Shown here piece after piece: positions 1 through 9,584 of a stretch of 64,000 nucleotides of DNA. This stretch comes from Thermococcus paralvinellae. GTDB taxonomy: Archaea; Methanobacteriota_B; Thermococci; Thermococcales; Thermococcaceae. The stretch is from positions 248,001 through 312,000 of the forward strand of contig NZ_CP006965.1 of the NCBI RefSeq assembly GCF_000517445.1. The letters run 5' to 3'. Below the pieces are notes generated by a model that was given only the letters and a program-made list of their open reading frames with translations, had not been told where the DNA came from and did no database searches. Numbering within the stretch: the first letter of the stretch is position 1; every line of letters begins with the position of its first letter. The translations under genes were made by a program, and so were the position numbers.

Positions 1-933
1 GAGTTTATTTTTTCTCAAATGTTCGAGGCTGCTGAATCCATGGATAACCTCCAGGATAAAGCAGTTGCCTATGCTATACTGGCGTATTCCGCGTATATCA
101 TGGGAAAGGGAAAAGTTGATGAGTCCCTCTTCCAAAAGGCGCTTGATCTTGCTAAGTCTTTGCCTTATCATTCGTGGAGAGCTGAAACTTTAGCTGATAT
201 AGCATATTATATGGCAAAAGCAGATTTATTTGAAGAAAGCCTCAGGACATTTCTCTTGGCTTACAATACAATACGAGACTCAAAGGAGCCATATTCCATT
301 GTGGTATCAGTTCTTTCAAATATTGCAAAGCGATTGGTTAGAGTAGGGGATAGTATTTCAAATAGGGTTGCTGTTCAATTCTACAATCTTGCAAAAGAGA
401 TTTACTTGTCAATTCGCTTTAGGACTCAGGCAAAGCTAGTTGATGAAAAAATAAAATTCGTTCAGAAGGTTCTTAAACAAAAAAACCTGGCTGTATTAGA
501 ATTTCTTGGACAGGGGGATATTGATAAAGCTATTGCTTCAATAAGATATCTCGAACCAAAAGAGAGAACATTGGCTCTTTTAGAAATCTCTCATTGGCTA
601 TTTTTGCATGAAAAAGAAAAATTAGCCAGGAGAATATTGTCGGACGCTTTTGAAATGATGCTAACTGGAAAGTTTAAACCCGATGATAGAGAGCTAGTGA
701 AAATTGCTCAGAAATTTATAAGAATAGGACTTTTTGATGATGCATTGATATTAGCCAAAATCATTGAAGATAAAGAGAAAGCTTCAGAAGTTTTGGGTAA
801 TATAGCCTTGGCATATGCTCGCTTTGGAAAGAAGGAGAAGGCCCTTTCAATAGCTGAGGGCATTCAAAACGAAATCGTTAAGAACAAAGTCCTAAAAGCT
901 CTGAAAGGTGAAGAAGATGTGGGACACAAGTAA
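1..933 (+). CDS. TPR-like helical repeat protein, 5' end outside window
   Basis: The frame is open to the first base of the window, so the gene probably begins upstream; an internal ATG at 19 would give 304 residues. The protein is built of helical pairs resembling tetratricopeptide repeats, with recurring patterns such as A-x-A-I-L-A-Y-x-A-Y and ALDLAKSLP. It has no signal peptide and no catalytic motif that I can see. Such proteins are usually cytoplasmic scaffolds, but no partner is evident. Its stop overlaps the start of the next gene, so the two are probably co-transcribed. Function unknown. Confidence 0.75.
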   Translation, partial: EFIFSQMFEAAESMDNLQDKAVAYAILAYSAYIMGKGKVDESLFQKALDLAKSLPYHSWRAETLADIAYYMAKADLFEESLRTFLLAYNTIRDSKEPYSIVVSVLSNIAKRLVRVGDSISNRVAVQFYNLAKEIYLSIRFRTQAKLVDEKIKFVQKVLKQKNLAVLEFLGQGDIDKAIASIRYLEPKERTLALLEISHWLFLHEKEKLARRILSDAFEMMLTGKFKPDDRELVKIAQKFIRIGLFDDALILAKIIEDKEKASEVLGNIALAYARFGKKEKALSIAEGIQNEIVKNKVLKALKGEEDVGHK

Positions 934-1642
934 GGATTATCGTTTACTTGTTTCAGAAAAAGCTGTCGAGCTATTCTTAAAGACAATTGAGCATGCTAAA
1001 TTTAAAGGCAGATGGGATAAGAAGAAGGCAATAAGATTAGCCAAGGAAATGCTCCCTGAACTGCAGGCTATGAGATATTCATACCTTGATCCCAAGGAGC
1101 TCATTGATACTCCACAAATGAAGGCCCTTAAAGAGAAAGCTCAGGGGATAATTGAGGCACTTGGCGGTGAAGACTGGCATCACAAGTTCTTAAGCTTAGC
1201 TGACAAGAGCGAAAAAGAGAAAGTAGAGGAAGCAGTTGCTAAAGTTAGATTTTTCCTTAACACAATACTCAACTTGGACAAGAGGTTGGCTTTAGGAAAA
1301 ATCAATGACCCAGTAATTGCTGTAGATATAAAAGTCGGTGAGGTCATGAGCGTTGGAAAGCATCCAAATGCTGACAGGCTTTTGGTTTGTAATGTAAACA
1401 TTGGTGATAGAGCAATAACAGTTGTTACGAATGATTTGACAGTTAAAGAAGGGAACAGGGTGGCTGTTGCTTTGTTGCCACCAGCAAACTTCAGAGGAAT
1501 TATCAGCGAAGGAATGTTCCTTGGCGCTGGAGAAGGAGTACTGAAAGATGTAAAAGGAGAAATTGGGGGATTACCTAAGGGAATTCCGCTCGATGCCTTG
1601 AAGGAGACGAGGAACTTGGTGGAGGCATTCTTGAAAAGCTAA
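917..1642 (+). CDS. tRNA-binding (EMAP/CsaA-like OB-fold) domain protein
   Basis: A protein of about 241 residues. The C-terminal ~110 residues look like the tRNA-binding OB fold of the EMAPII/CsaA/Arc1p type, with the typical stretch V-G-E-V and [13 protein letters not shown], then a segment ending in GAGEGVLKD. The N-terminal ~130 residues are helical, with no family I can name. An ATG at 917 preceded by AAAGGTGA is the best start; a GTG at 908 is the alternative. It overlaps the upstream repeat protein by 17 bases and meets the aldo/keto reductase tail to tail with a 4-base overlap. A tRNA or structured-RNA binding role is inferred from the domain; it is not an aminoacyl-tRNA synthetase. 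Confidence 0.8.
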   Translation: MWDTSKDYRLLVSEKAVELFLKTIEHAKFKGRWDKKKAIRLAKEMLPELQAMRYSYLDPKELIDTPQMKALKEKAQGIIEALGGEDWHHKFLSLADKSEKEKVEEAVAKVRFFLNTILNLDKRLALGKINDPVIAVDIKVGEVMSVGKHPNADRLLVCNVNIGDRAITVVTNDLTVKEGNRVAVALLPPANFRGIISEGMFLGAGEGVLKDVKGEIGGLPKGIPLDALKETRNLVEAFLKS

Positions 1643-2484
1643 ACACACTCTCTTGCTTTCTTTAAATCTTCTCCACTTAAACGCCATCCCATAGCACCAA
1701 AGTTCTCCCTTAGATGTTCCTTATTGCTGGCCTTTGGTATTGCAATTACATTTTCGTGCCAAATTAAATAGTTCAGTGCAACTTGAGTTGCTGTTTTATT
1801 GTACTTCTCCCCTATTTTAGCTAAACATCGGTTATATGCTAACCTTCCCTTTTCTAAGGGCGTGTATGCTATCAGAGCTATTTTTTCTTTTTTCATATAC
1901 TCGAGAAGTCCCGTCTTTTCAACCCACCTGTCCATCAGTGAGTACTTCACTTCATTTGCCACTATCTCGTACTTTCTCATAACCTCTTGACTTCTCTTTA
2001 AGAGCTCTAAGTCAAAGTTGCTGACACCGATGTATCGTATGAGACCTTCATCAACCAAATCTTCCAATGCCCAAAGTGTCTCTTTAATTCTCTCAAAATC
2101 CTCAATTGGCCAGTGAAGTAAATAGAGGTCAATATATGTTCCAAGTCTCTTTATGCTGTTCTGAGCAGCTTTCTTTGCTTTTTCATAACCAAAATTGGTG
2201 GGCCAGACTTTGCTAATTATAAAAATACTCTCCCTTTCATATTTCCTAATGGTCTCTCCAACTATTTCTTCGCTATGTCCAGCACCATAGAATTCGGCAG
2301 TGTCGATTAGGTTAATGCCTAAATCCAAACCGTAGCGTAAAGCTTCGACATTTTCTTTGTCTTTTGAATAATCAGCTCTCTCCCTTCCACCTATGCCCCA
2401 TGTGCCCATTCCTATTGCTGTAACCTTGTCATCTACTATTTTCTTTAAGTCATTAAATGGAATCACTCTCTTCACAATATTCAC
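1639..2484 (-). CDS. aldo/keto reductase
   Basis: A 281-residue (beta/alpha)8 NAD(P)H-dependent oxidoreductase of the aldo/keto reductase superfamily. The catalytic tetrad is complete: D61, Y66, K92 and H124, in the contexts [14 protein letters not shown] and LLHWP. GVSNFD at about 154 and the C-terminal [10 protein letters not shown] segment belong to the substrate and cofactor sites of the family. The physiological carbonyl substrate cannot be told from sequence. The gene is monocistronic, with its own upstream region shared with the C/D box sRNA on the other strand. Its stop codon overlaps that of the converging tRNA-binding protein gene. Confidence 0.93.
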   Translation of the reverse strand: MNIVKRVIPFNDLKKIVDDKVTAIGMGTWGIGGRERADYSKDKENVEALRYGLDLGINLIDTAEFYGAGHSEEIVGETIRKYERESIFIISKVWPTNFGYEKAKKAAQNSIKRLGTYIDLYLLHWPIEDFERIKETLWALEDLVDEGLIRYIGVSNFDLELLKRSQEVMRKYEIVANEVKYSLMDRWVEKTGLLEYMKKEKIALIAYTPLEKGRLAYNRCLAKIGEKYNKTATQVALNYLIWHENVIAIPKASNKEHLRENFGAMGWRLSGEDLKKARECV

Positions 2485-2539
2485 CTGAAATTAATTTTGT
2501 ATCAAAGCCTTATTAATCCAATGCTAAAGGTTATATTGA

Positions 2540-2589
2540 ATGATGAATACGGGGCCGTCTGAGTGGTGATGAGATTTCCCCAATGCTGA
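2540..2589 (+). ncRNA. C/D box guide sRNA
   Basis: All four boxes of an archaeal 2'-O-methylation guide RNA are present in order: C (ATGATGA, 2540-2546), a 12-nt guide, D' (CTGA, 2559-2562), a 3-nt spacer, C' (GTGATGA, 2566-2572), a 13-nt guide, D (CTGA, 2586-2589). The D' guide would pair with ACGGCCCCGUAU and the D guide with CAUUGGGGAAAUC. By the D-plus-5 rule the methylated bases would be the fifth in each (C and G). Targets were not searched. It ends about 12 nt before the RNA ligase TATA box. Mature ends are likely a few bases outside the boxes. Confidence 0.88.
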
Positions 2590-2600
2590 TATTCCAAAAT

Positions 2601-2608
2601 CTATATAT
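2601..2608 (+). promoter_or_regulatory. TATA box of the RNA ligase gene
   Basis: CTATATAT lies about 27-34 bases before the ATG at 2635. This spacing predicts a transcription start almost at the start codon, so the message would be leaderless or nearly so. Confidence 0.6.
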
Positions 2609-2634
2609 TCCTTCATCTTTAACTTTACTGTGGG

Positions 2635-3783
2635 ATGAAAATGGTAAGCTTGTACTTCAAACACATTCTCCTCAAGCTTGGACTTGATGAAGAGAGAATA
2701 GAGACTCTAGAAATGAAAGGTGGCATAGTTGAGGATGAATTTGAGGGTTTACGCTATCTTAGGTTTAAAGACTCAGCCAAAGGTCTGAGAAGAGGAACGG
2801 TTGTCTTTAACGAATCTGACATTGTTCTTGGATTTCCCCATATAAAGAGAGTTGTCCATCTAAGAAATGGTGTAAAAAGAGTTTTCAAAAGCAAGCCGTT
2901 CTATGTGGAGGAGAAAGTTGATGGTTACAACGTTAGAGTCGCTAAGATTGGAGAAAAGATTTTGGCTTTAACAAGAGGTGGTTTTGTTTGTCCGTTCACT
3001 ACTGAAAGGATTGGGGACTTCATAAACGAGCAATTCTTTAGGGATTACCCTGATTTAGTTCTATGTGGAGAGATGGCTGGTCCAGAGAGTCCATATTTAG
3101 TCGAAGGTCCGCCATATGTTGAGGAAGATATTCAGTTTTTCCTCTTTGATATCCAAGAAAAGAGAACTGGAAGGAGCTTACCAGTTGGGGAAAGGTTAAA
3201 GCTGGCTGAAGAATACGGCATTCAGAGCGTTGAAGTCTTCGGTCTCTATAGCTATGAAAAGATTGATGAACTTTACGAATTGATTGAGAGACTCAGCAGG
3301 GAGGGACGAGAAGGCATAGTCATGAAAAGTCCGGATATGAAGAAAATCGTGAAGTATGTAACGCCCTATGCAAATGTTAACGACATAAAGATTGGCTCAA
3401 GGATTTTCTTTGATTTGCCTCACGGCTACTTCATGCAGCGCATAAAGAGGTTAGCATTTTATATTGCAGAGAAGCGCATAAGGGGAGAGGACTTTGATGA
3501 TTATGCAAAAGCCCTTGGAAAAGCTTTGCTCCAGCCGTTTGTGGAGTCAATATGGGATGTTGCGGCTGGCGAGATGATTGCTGAGATTTTCACGGTTAGG
3601 GTAAAAAGAATTGAGACCGCTTATAAGATGATATCTCATTTTGAGAGAATGGGGCTTAACATTCACATTGATGACATTGAGGAACTTGGCAACGGCTACT
3701 GGAAAATTACATTCAAGAGGGTTTATGACGACGCAACTAAGGAAATCAGAGAGCTTTGGAATGGACATACTTTTGTGGATTAA
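2635..3783 (+). CDS. ATP-dependent RNA ligase, archaeal Rnl3 (Pab1020) family
   Basis: A 382-residue nucleotidyltransferase-fold ligase. Motif I is KVDGYN with the AMP-accepting lysine at K94. Motif III (FFLFDIQ, 168-174), motif IV (REGIVMK, 225-231) and motif V (KIVKY, 237-241) follow at the expected spacing, then a C-terminal helical domain typical of the homodimeric archaeal family. Known members of this family circularise RNA, including C/D box sRNAs in Pyrococcus. A C/D box sRNA lies directly upstream and the RNA ligase partner gene converges downstream with a 30-base gap. The start at 2635 sits right at the predicted transcription start; an ATG at 2641 is the alternative. Confidence 0.93.
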   Translation: MKMVSLYFKHILLKLGLDEERIETLEMKGGIVEDEFEGLRYLRFKDSAKGLRRGTVVFNESDIVLGFPHIKRVVHLRNGVKRVFKSKPFYVEEKVDGYNVRVAKIGEKILALTRGGFVCPFTTERIGDFINEQFFRDYPDLVLCGEMAGPESPYLVEGPPYVEEDIQFFLFDIQEKRTGRSLPVGERLKLAEEYGIQSVEVFGLYSYEKIDELYELIERLSREGREGIVMKSPDMKKIVKYVTPYANVNDIKIGSRIFFDLPHGYFMQRIKRLAFYIAEKRIRGEDFDDYAKALGKALLQPFVESIWDVAAGEMIAEIFTVRVKRIETAYKMISHFERMGLNIHIDDIEELGNGYWKITFKRVYDDATKEIRELWNGHTFVD

Positions 3784-3813
3784 TGATGAGAAGAGGGGAA
3801 GTTTCCATCCTTT

Positions 3814-4407
3814 TTAACTCTTCCCAACCTTCTCCACAAGCTCATCTAATACCTCCTTGAACTTGGCGGCATCTACCCATTTAATCCCCATTTTTTCAGC
3901 CCACGTTAAAATGCCAACATCAGCTGAAACTATTATCGCATCAAGCTCCTTAGCCAACAAAATTAACTCAAAATCCTCCTTACTGTCAACTATCCCCTCA
4001 CGTAGCGCCTTCCGATAATTTCTGCGAAGTTTTTGGATAATCTTATCAACATTATCTGTATCAAGGACACTTTCTCTTACGGCTTTCTCCGCAACTCTTA
4101 ATCCCTTATCAATCCTCCTCCGTATATCTTCAATCAGCTCATAGACTACAAAAGCTGGGATTTTAATATCGTGAACATTTGGAGGCTTCTTTACTATGTA
4201 AAGCTCAACATCGGGAGAAACTTCACTCTCATCAACAAAGTGCATAACCTCTCTATAAATCCCAGGAGACATATAAAATTCTACTCTACCAAACAGCTTT
4301 TCAGCATATTCTAAAAACTTCTTCATAGCTTCAGTTGGTGTTTTGCCAAATTTTGCCCTGACATCTGGGTTGACAAAGATACTTGTATCAAGGACAAATC
4401 GAATCAT
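3814..4407 (-). CDS. RNA ligase partner protein, PIN-domain family
   Basis: A 197-residue protein beginning MIRFVLDTSIFVNP, a PIN-domain N-terminus with the first metal-binding aspartate (D7 in LDTS). Later acidic residues fit a PIN nuclease site: VDSKEDFELILLAKE, then IIVSADVGILTWAE. This matches the family annotated as RNA ligase partner because it sits beside Rnl3-type ligases in archaea; here it converges on the ligase gene. A nuclease or RNA-processing role is inferred. The ATG at 4407 is chosen over a GTG at 4416. It diverges from the next gene across 53 bases. Confidence 0.85.
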   Translation of the reverse strand: MIRFVLDTSIFVNPDVRAKFGKTPTEAMKKFLEYAEKLFGRVEFYMSPGIYREVMHFVDESEVSPDVELYIVKKPPNVHDIKIPAFVVYELIEDIRRRIDKGLRVAEKAVRESVLDTDNVDKIIQKLRRNYRKALREGIVDSKEDFELILLAKELDAIIVSADVGILTWAEKMGIKWVDAAKFKEVLDELVEKVGKS

Positions 4408-4460
4408 TGCAACCACAAGTTTATTTAGTCCTTTTTGGTTTAAAATCCTTAGGTGATAAA

Positions 4461-5669
4461 ATGAAAGTTGGAGTTATCTTTGGGGTTAGCGAAATTGCAG
4501 ATCCAAAAAAGTTTGAGAAAAAAGCGTCGCAGTTTTTAACAAAGCTTTCTGAGGAGTTTGAAGTTGTTGGTGGGGCATTTATTTCAACGAAAAAAGAGTT
4601 CAAAGACCTCAAGGGGGAAATAGATTTCAATAAAGTCGATGCAATTGTGTTATATCCCTTAACTGGTGGAACTGAGAATCCACTAAAGGAGTTTGCAATT
4701 TACAGAAAGCCAGTAATACTCTTTGGAGATTCTTTCAACAACTCAATAGCAGCTGCCGTAGAGATTAGGGAGTATCTCAGGGATAGGCTTATACCTTCAA
4801 CACTAGTTACGAGCTATGAAGAGCTTAAAGCTGCTCTTCTTGGCTATGAGGACATGAAAGAGATACTAGACAAGTTCCTAAACTTGAGACTAGGTTTGAT
4901 TGGTAGAATTTCTCCATGGCTTATCAACGAGAAGTTTGAGCTGCCTTATATCCATATAAGCTTAAAGAAGTTCTATGAGTATTACGAAGCCACAACAGAA
5001 GCGGAAGGGTGGAAAGCTGTTGAGGACATTATTGCAAAAGCGAGAGAAATTAAAGAGCCTAACAGAGAAGATCTTGTGAAAGCTGGCAGAATTTATGTTG
5101 CACTGAAAAGAATTATCGAAGATTACAAGCTTGATGGATTTACTATAGGTTGCTTTGATTTAATCGGGAAGATTAAGGCAACACCCTGCCTAGCATTAGC
5201 AATGTTCAATGCCGAAGGAATACCAGCAGCTTGTGAAGGAGAGCTCAATTCTCTACTTGGCATGACAATAGTGAGAAAATTCTTCAATAAACCAGCTTTC
5301 ATGGGCAACATAGCTGATTATGGGGAGGATTATATAATCCTAGCCCACTGTACAGCCCCTCTAATTGCAGGCTATATATTAAGGTCTCACTTTGAGAGCG
5401 GTATGGGAGTTGGTGTTGAAGTTGATCTTCCCAGGAAAAAAGCATCTCTTCTCAAGATACGAGGAAGAAAAGCTGTTGTAGCTAGTGTCACAGTAGCTGA
5501 AAGGGAAAGGAGCGAGCAGAGATGTAGAACTCAGCTTAAGCTTAAGATTGAGGATGCTAAAGACTTCGTTGATGGTACATTAGGAAATCATCATCTTTTG
5601 GTTTATGTTGACAGTGAAGAACTGGCTGATTTATTAAGTGAGCTTGGCTTTGAAGTCATGCTCTACTGA
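4461..5669 (+). CDS. L-fucose/L-arabinose isomerase-fold protein
   Basis: A 402-residue protein starting MKVGVIFGVSEIADPKKF, with SD AGGTGAT just ahead. The pattern resembles the FucI/AraA isomerase superfamily: an N-terminal Rossmann-like half (VDAIVLYPLTGGTE; KPVILFGDS) and a C-terminal half with CFDLIG, AACEGELNS and HCTAPL, which in isomerases lie near the metal and substrate site. No sugar pathway gene is adjacent, so the substrate is unknown and it may act on something other than a free sugar. A longer frame upstream lacks a ribosome site. A T-run follows the stop. Confidence 0.72.
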   Translation: MKVGVIFGVSEIADPKKFEKKASQFLTKLSEEFEVVGGAFISTKKEFKDLKGEIDFNKVDAIVLYPLTGGTENPLKEFAIYRKPVILFGDSFNNSIAAAVEIREYLRDRLIPSTLVTSYEELKAALLGYEDMKEILDKFLNLRLGLIGRISPWLINEKFELPYIHISLKKFYEYYEATTEAEGWKAVEDIIAKAREIKEPNREDLVKAGRIYVALKRIIEDYKLDGFTIGCFDLIGKIKATPCLALAMFNAEGIPAACEGELNSLLGMTIVRKFFNKPAFMGNIADYGEDYIILAHCTAPLIAGYILRSHFESGMGVGVEVDLPRKKASLLKIRGRKAVVASVTVAERERSEQRCRTQLKLKIEDAKDFVDGTLGNHHLLVYVDSEELADLLSELGFEVMLY

Positions 5670-5670
5670 T

Positions 5671-5684
5671 CTTCTTTTTTTAAT
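5671..5684 (+). terminator. T-rich archaeal terminator
   Basis: A run of seven to eight T directly after the stop codon at 5669; intrinsic termination in Thermococcales uses such U-runs without a hairpin. Confidence 0.5.
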
Positions 5685-5774
5685 TGATCTTTTAGAATTC
5701 TTCTTATGTTTGGTGAACTTTATGTTCATTAAAACATGAAAAAAGAGAAAACTAAGAGACAAAATTACGAGGAA

Positions 5775-8066
5775 CTAAAACTTCCTCGCATATATTATGA
5801 CTCCAACAAGTGAAAGGACTACTAAGGCTACTGGAATTGGATGAAGGGTTGCTCCAATGAGTCCTAATGCACCAAGTATAACTCTTATCTCCTTTCTTAT
5901 TGGTTTCTTGTAGTAGCCTGTGATTGCTATTGCTAGGAGATACATAATGAGTATTGTTGCTATGAAGTAGTAGAGGACTCTAAGTGCAACTTCAGGTGTC
6001 CATTGTTGAACTGTAATAAGGAACATCTCTGGGTGGCTGAAGTATATATATGGTCCAACATAACCTGCTAAAGCATATTTAACTGAATTAGTTGCTGTCT
6101 TCCAGAAGTCTCCTCCAGCTAGTGCCGAACCTGCATAAGCTGCCAGAGCAACTGGCGGCGTCAGGTCTGCAAGTATTCCAAAGTAAAACACGAAGAAGTG
6201 TGCTGCTAAGAGAGCGATTGGTGTTCCATAGCCCGGGACTGATGCAGAGTAAATTGGATTGTTCGCTACAGCGTTAAAGACTGCTGGAGCTGCAACTAAT
6301 GATGTAATGACGTAATTTGCCGTTGTTGGCACACCCATACCAAGGATGAGGCTGAATATCATTGCCATCATTAAGAGCAACAGCAGATTTCCTCCTGCCA
6401 AATCAACAAGCTTGTATCCGAGAGATGTAACCAATCCAGTCATTGTGAGAACTCCTTGAATCAAACCAGCACTTGCTGCTGCGAGCATGACTGTTGTACT
6501 TGTTTTACCAGCGCTTATCATTGATTCATAAGTTGCTGAATACATTGCTTTACCGCCTTCTGTCTTGGATTTGTATCCGACTATAAGGGAGAATATTATT
6601 CCAAAGACACCACTCATTAGGAGAATTTCTTCCTTTCTCATGTAGAGAATCTTTCCAAGAGCAATGAGAAAGATAAACAGCATGCTGATATAGAACTTTT
6701 CATTGAAGTGCACCATGTCAGTTGCAACTGCCATAATTATGAGAACTAGACCGAGTAGTAGCAATACTATACCGACAGGCTTTGCTATTTCCTTCCCAGT
6801 AAACATTAGGAGAGTTGTGATAAGAACTGTTGCTACATAAAGGGACTCATGTCCAGGAATTTCGTCTTTTGAAATCCATGCGACCCAGATTGCAATACCC
6901 AATGAAGAAACTGCTGCAATGTGTGGAGCAATTCCCCATACTAACGCAACGGTAATCACAACGATTGGTAACAGTATATATAGTTTCCTTAGGAAGTATT
7001 TAATAGGTTTAAACTGGTCTCTTGGCATTCCTTTCAAACCTAAGCGTTTGGTTTCAAGGTCAATAAACAGATAGACACCAGAGTAGTAAATCAACGCTGG
7101 TAGTACTGCTGCAATAATCAGCTTGTTATATGGAACTCCCAAGAACTGGGCCATAATGAACGCAGCAGCACCCATGACTGGAGGCATCAGCTGACCTCCT
7201 GTTGAAGCCACAGGCTCAACAGCACCAGCTATCTCGGGTGGATAACCAGCCTTTTTCATCAGCGGGATTGTGAATGTTCCTGTTGTTAAAACGTTAGCAA
7301 CTGAACTTCCACTTACTGTTCCCATCATACCACTTGAAATAACTGCTGCTTTTGCTGGACCACCTGGTCGAGGTCCAAAGATTGATATCATGAACTCCGT
7401 AATGTAATCACTCACTCCAATTTTCAGTAAGAATGCGCCAAAGAACACGAATGCAAAGACATAAATTGTCATAACGTAGAAGGGGATTCCGAAAATACCT
7501 TGGTCAAGATAAAGATACTGAGCTATACGAGTCCAATTAAATCCAGCATCTTTAATTCCATAAAGCAGGAATACTGTGACTATTGTTGGCAAAATCCATC
7601 CAATAGCTCTTCTTGTAGCTTCTAAGACTAGGATTATAGCCAAGAAACCAAATATAACGTCAGTCTGATTGACATCATAGTAGACCATGTAGGTAGGCCA
7701 TCGCCAGAACTTATAAAAGGCCGCTGCTAGTCCAAGAATTATCAGTATATAATCTATGAGCTGCACTTTTTTGAGATATTTGTCCTTCTTGATGATTGGG
7801 TATCTTAGGAAGGCTATGACAAATATCATACCTAAGACAAATGCCATTATCTGCTGATCTTGGAAGTCCAACTTAAGAGCCTCTATTTTGATGCCCAATT
7901 TATCAAACAAGGAGTACACTGAAAATGTAAAGTTAAATATAAACAGAATCTCAAAGAGACCAATTAGTATTGCTGCAGCTTTTACAATATTTTCTAACTT
8001 TGGGGGTAGTGTTCTTGTTTTTTCTAGCACAATTTTTTTCCCGTTCTTCTCAATTTCTTCTCCCAT
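5775..8066 (-). CDS. TRAP transporter fused permease (DctQ-DctM type, TAXI class)
   Basis: A 763-residue polytopic inner-membrane protein combining the small (4-TM) and large (12-TM) permease parts of a tripartite ATP-independent periplasmic transporter. Typical large-subunit motifs are visible: GPRPGGPAKAAVISSGMMG, SGSSVANV and GVPTTANY. It should drive cation-coupled uptake of the ligand delivered by the TAXI binding protein encoded two genes upstream. The ATG at 8066 is chosen because a strong AGGAGGTG lies just before it; a GTG at 8075 would overlap the preceding gene. It is the last gene of a three-gene operon with a 2-base gap from its neighbour. Confidence 0.93.
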   Translation of the reverse strand: MGEEIEKNGKKIVLEKTRTLPPKLENIVKAAAILIGLFEILFIFNFTFSVYSLFDKLGIKIEALKLDFQDQQIMAFVLGMIFVIAFLRYPIIKKDKYLKKVQLIDYILIILGLAAAFYKFWRWPTYMVYYDVNQTDVIFGFLAIILVLEATRRAIGWILPTIVTVFLLYGIKDAGFNWTRIAQYLYLDQGIFGIPFYVMTIYVFAFVFFGAFLLKIGVSDYITEFMISIFGPRPGGPAKAAVISSGMMGTVSGSSVANVLTTGTFTIPLMKKAGYPPEIAGAVEPVASTGGQLMPPVMGAAAFIMAQFLGVPYNKLIIAAVLPALIYYSGVYLFIDLETKRLGLKGMPRDQFKPIKYFLRKLYILLPIVVITVALVWGIAPHIAAVSSLGIAIWVAWISKDEIPGHESLYVATVLITTLLMFTGKEIAKPVGIVLLLLGLVLIIMAVATDMVHFNEKFYISMLFIFLIALGKILYMRKEEILLMSGVFGIIFSLIVGYKSKTEGGKAMYSATYESMISAGKTSTTVMLAAASAGLIQGVLTMTGLVTSLGYKLVDLAGGNLLLLLMMAMIFSLILGMGVPTTANYVITSLVAAPAVFNAVANNPIYSASVPGYGTPIALLAAHFFVFYFGILADLTPPVALAAYAGSALAGGDFWKTATNSVKYALAGYVGPYIYFSHPEMFLITVQQWTPEVALRVLYYFIATILIMYLLAIAITGYYKKPIRKEIRVILGALGLIGATLHPIPVALVVLSLVGVIIYARKF

Positions 8067-8068
8067 AA

Positions 8069-8524
8069 TTAACACCTCCTACTTATTATCAAAAAAATTG
8101 GAACCTTCTTAACTTCAATCTTCATGATGCCCTCCTCTTTAGGCTGTACGAACACAATTTTCTCATCAATTTTTACGGTAACATTATTAACTGGAATAAA
8201 CCAGTATTCCCATGATTTGCCAAGAAATGTATTCAAGTTCTTCACATAGAAACTACCAGCTCGATAATCGAAATCTATAGGTTGTCCTGCAAGGAATTCC
8301 TGCCATCTTTCTTGGAGAGCGTATATACCATCCTTTGAAATTCGATATGTATCTATAACCCTAGTTAATGAAACACTATGAGTGTAACTAATTTCCAGTG
8401 TGGAATTTGAGCTGAGAGGGTAATAACATACGTTCCCATTAAATTCTATCCCAATTACGGAGACAGGAAAAAGCAGTATGAAGAGAAGCAAGAAAAAAAG
8501 AAAAGATTTCTTCAAGAATTTCAC
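8069..8524 (-). CDS. DUF1850 family protein
   Basis: A protein of about 151 residues starting VKFLKKSFLFFLLLF, with an N-terminal hydrophobic signal or anchor segment and an exported beta-rich domain (SYTHSVSLTRVIDTYRI, then WQEFLAG). This matches DUF1850, a small exported family repeatedly found between the binding protein and fused permease of TAXI-TRAP operons. Its precise role is unknown; an accessory function in transport is inferred from context. The GTG at 8524 with TGATGAGG immediately upstream is preferred over a longer frame that runs into the binding protein gene. It overlaps the preceding stop within a few bases, so translation is likely coupled. Confidence 0.8.
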   Translation of the reverse strand: MKFLKKSFLFFLLLFILLFPVSVIGIEFNGNVCYYPLSSNSTLEISYTHSVSLTRVIDTYRISKDGIYALQERWQEFLAGQPIDFDYRAGSFYVKNLNTFLGKSWEYWFIPVNNVTVKIDEKIVFVQPKEEGIMKIEVKKVPIFLIISRRC

Positions 8525-8528
8525 CTCA

Positions 8529-9563
8529 TCATCCTTTAAGTTCGTCAGGTACTTTGATTCCATGCTCTTCGTAGTATTTAACTGCTCCTGGGTGGAGTGG
8601 AACCATGAGACCCTCAAATGCATGCTTCATGTCAATCTGCTTTGCAACTTGATGAGCCTTGGCTAGCTCGTCAATGTTTTCGTAGAGAATCTTGGTAATC
8701 TCGTAAACGACTTCATCTGGTAAGTCCTTGTGAACAACAAGGGTTGATTTAACTGCTATTGTTTGTGTGTCTTCAGTCATTCCCTTGTATGTGCCAGCTG
8801 GGATTATTACCTTGACATAGAATGGATATCCCTGATCATGGAGCTTCTTGATGACGTCATCTGGAATTGGGATTAATCTGACTGGAACTTTAACTGCAAT
8901 CTGATCAATAGCTGGAGCCGGATAAGCGATAACGGTAAACTCAGCGTCAACTTGGCCGAGAACTAAGCTCTGTGCTGCCTCTTCGAAGGTTTGGTAAACT
9001 GGCTCAATCTTGTCCCAGACTCCAGCAGCTTTGAGCACTCTCTCGGCTGTGGCAGCAACACCACTACCAGCGGCACCTACGACAACCTTCTTACCAGCTA
9101 GGTCTTGAAGGGTCTTTATATCGCTGTCTGCTCTAACGACTATTTGAACTGGCTCGGGGTATAGTGTTCCGATACCTCTGAGAACCTTAATTGGGTTGCC
9201 CTCAAACTGGTATTTTCCTTCCCAGGCATACCAAGTAACGTCGTTCTGAGCTATAGCTACTTGAGCTTCCCCTTTCCCTATAGCCTTACAGTTGGCAACG
9301 CTTGCACCACTTGTGACAGCTTTGGCAGCAATTAAGTTGCTCTTTTTGTTTATGACTTTTGCAAGCATTGAACCAATGGCAAAATAGACGCTACCAGGAC
9401 CAGAGCCAGTATAGATAGTGATTTCATACTTTCCTTCGTCGTTCTTTGTTACAATTGGAGCCTGTGTTTGTGTGCCTGTTGTAGTTTCTTTTTGGGTACA
9501 TCCAGCGGCAACTAAAGCCAACACCAAAACAAAAACTACACCCAAAGCTTTCCACTTTCTCAT
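8529..9563 (-). CDS. TAXI family TRAP transporter solute-binding lipoprotein
   Basis: A 344-residue extracytoplasmic binding protein. The N-terminus MRKWKALGVV leads into a hydrophobic stretch ending AAGCTQ, a lipobox with the lipidated cysteine, followed by a Thr-rich linker. The mature domain begins ITIYTGSGPGSVYFAIGSMLA, the TAXI hallmark, and includes GAAGSGVAATAERVL. TAXI proteins characterised so far bind glutamate or related acids; the ligand here is not proven. The ATG at 9563 is chosen because the in-frame ATG at 9578 lies inside the ribosome site ATGAGGTGG. First gene of the TRAP operon, transcribed from a TATA element near 9635. Confidence 0.93.
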   Translation of the reverse strand: MRKWKALGVVFVLVLALVAAGCTQKETTTGTQTQAPIVTKNDEGKYEITIYTGSGPGSVYFAIGSMLAKVINKKSNLIAAKAVTSGASVANCKAIGKGEAQVAIAQNDVTWYAWEGKYQFEGNPIKVLRGIGTLYPEPVQIVVRADSDIKTLQDLAGKKVVVGAAGSGVAATAERVLKAAGVWDKIEPVYQTFEEAAQSLVLGQVDAEFTVIAYPAPAIDQIAVKVPVRLIPIPDDVIKKLHDQGYPFYVKVIIPAGTYKGMTEDTQTIAVKSTLVVHKDLPDEVVYEITKILYENIDELAKAHQVAKQIDMKHAFEGLMVPLHPGAVKYYEEHGIKVPDELKG

Positions 9564-9584
9564 TTTTAACCACCTCATAGGGAA

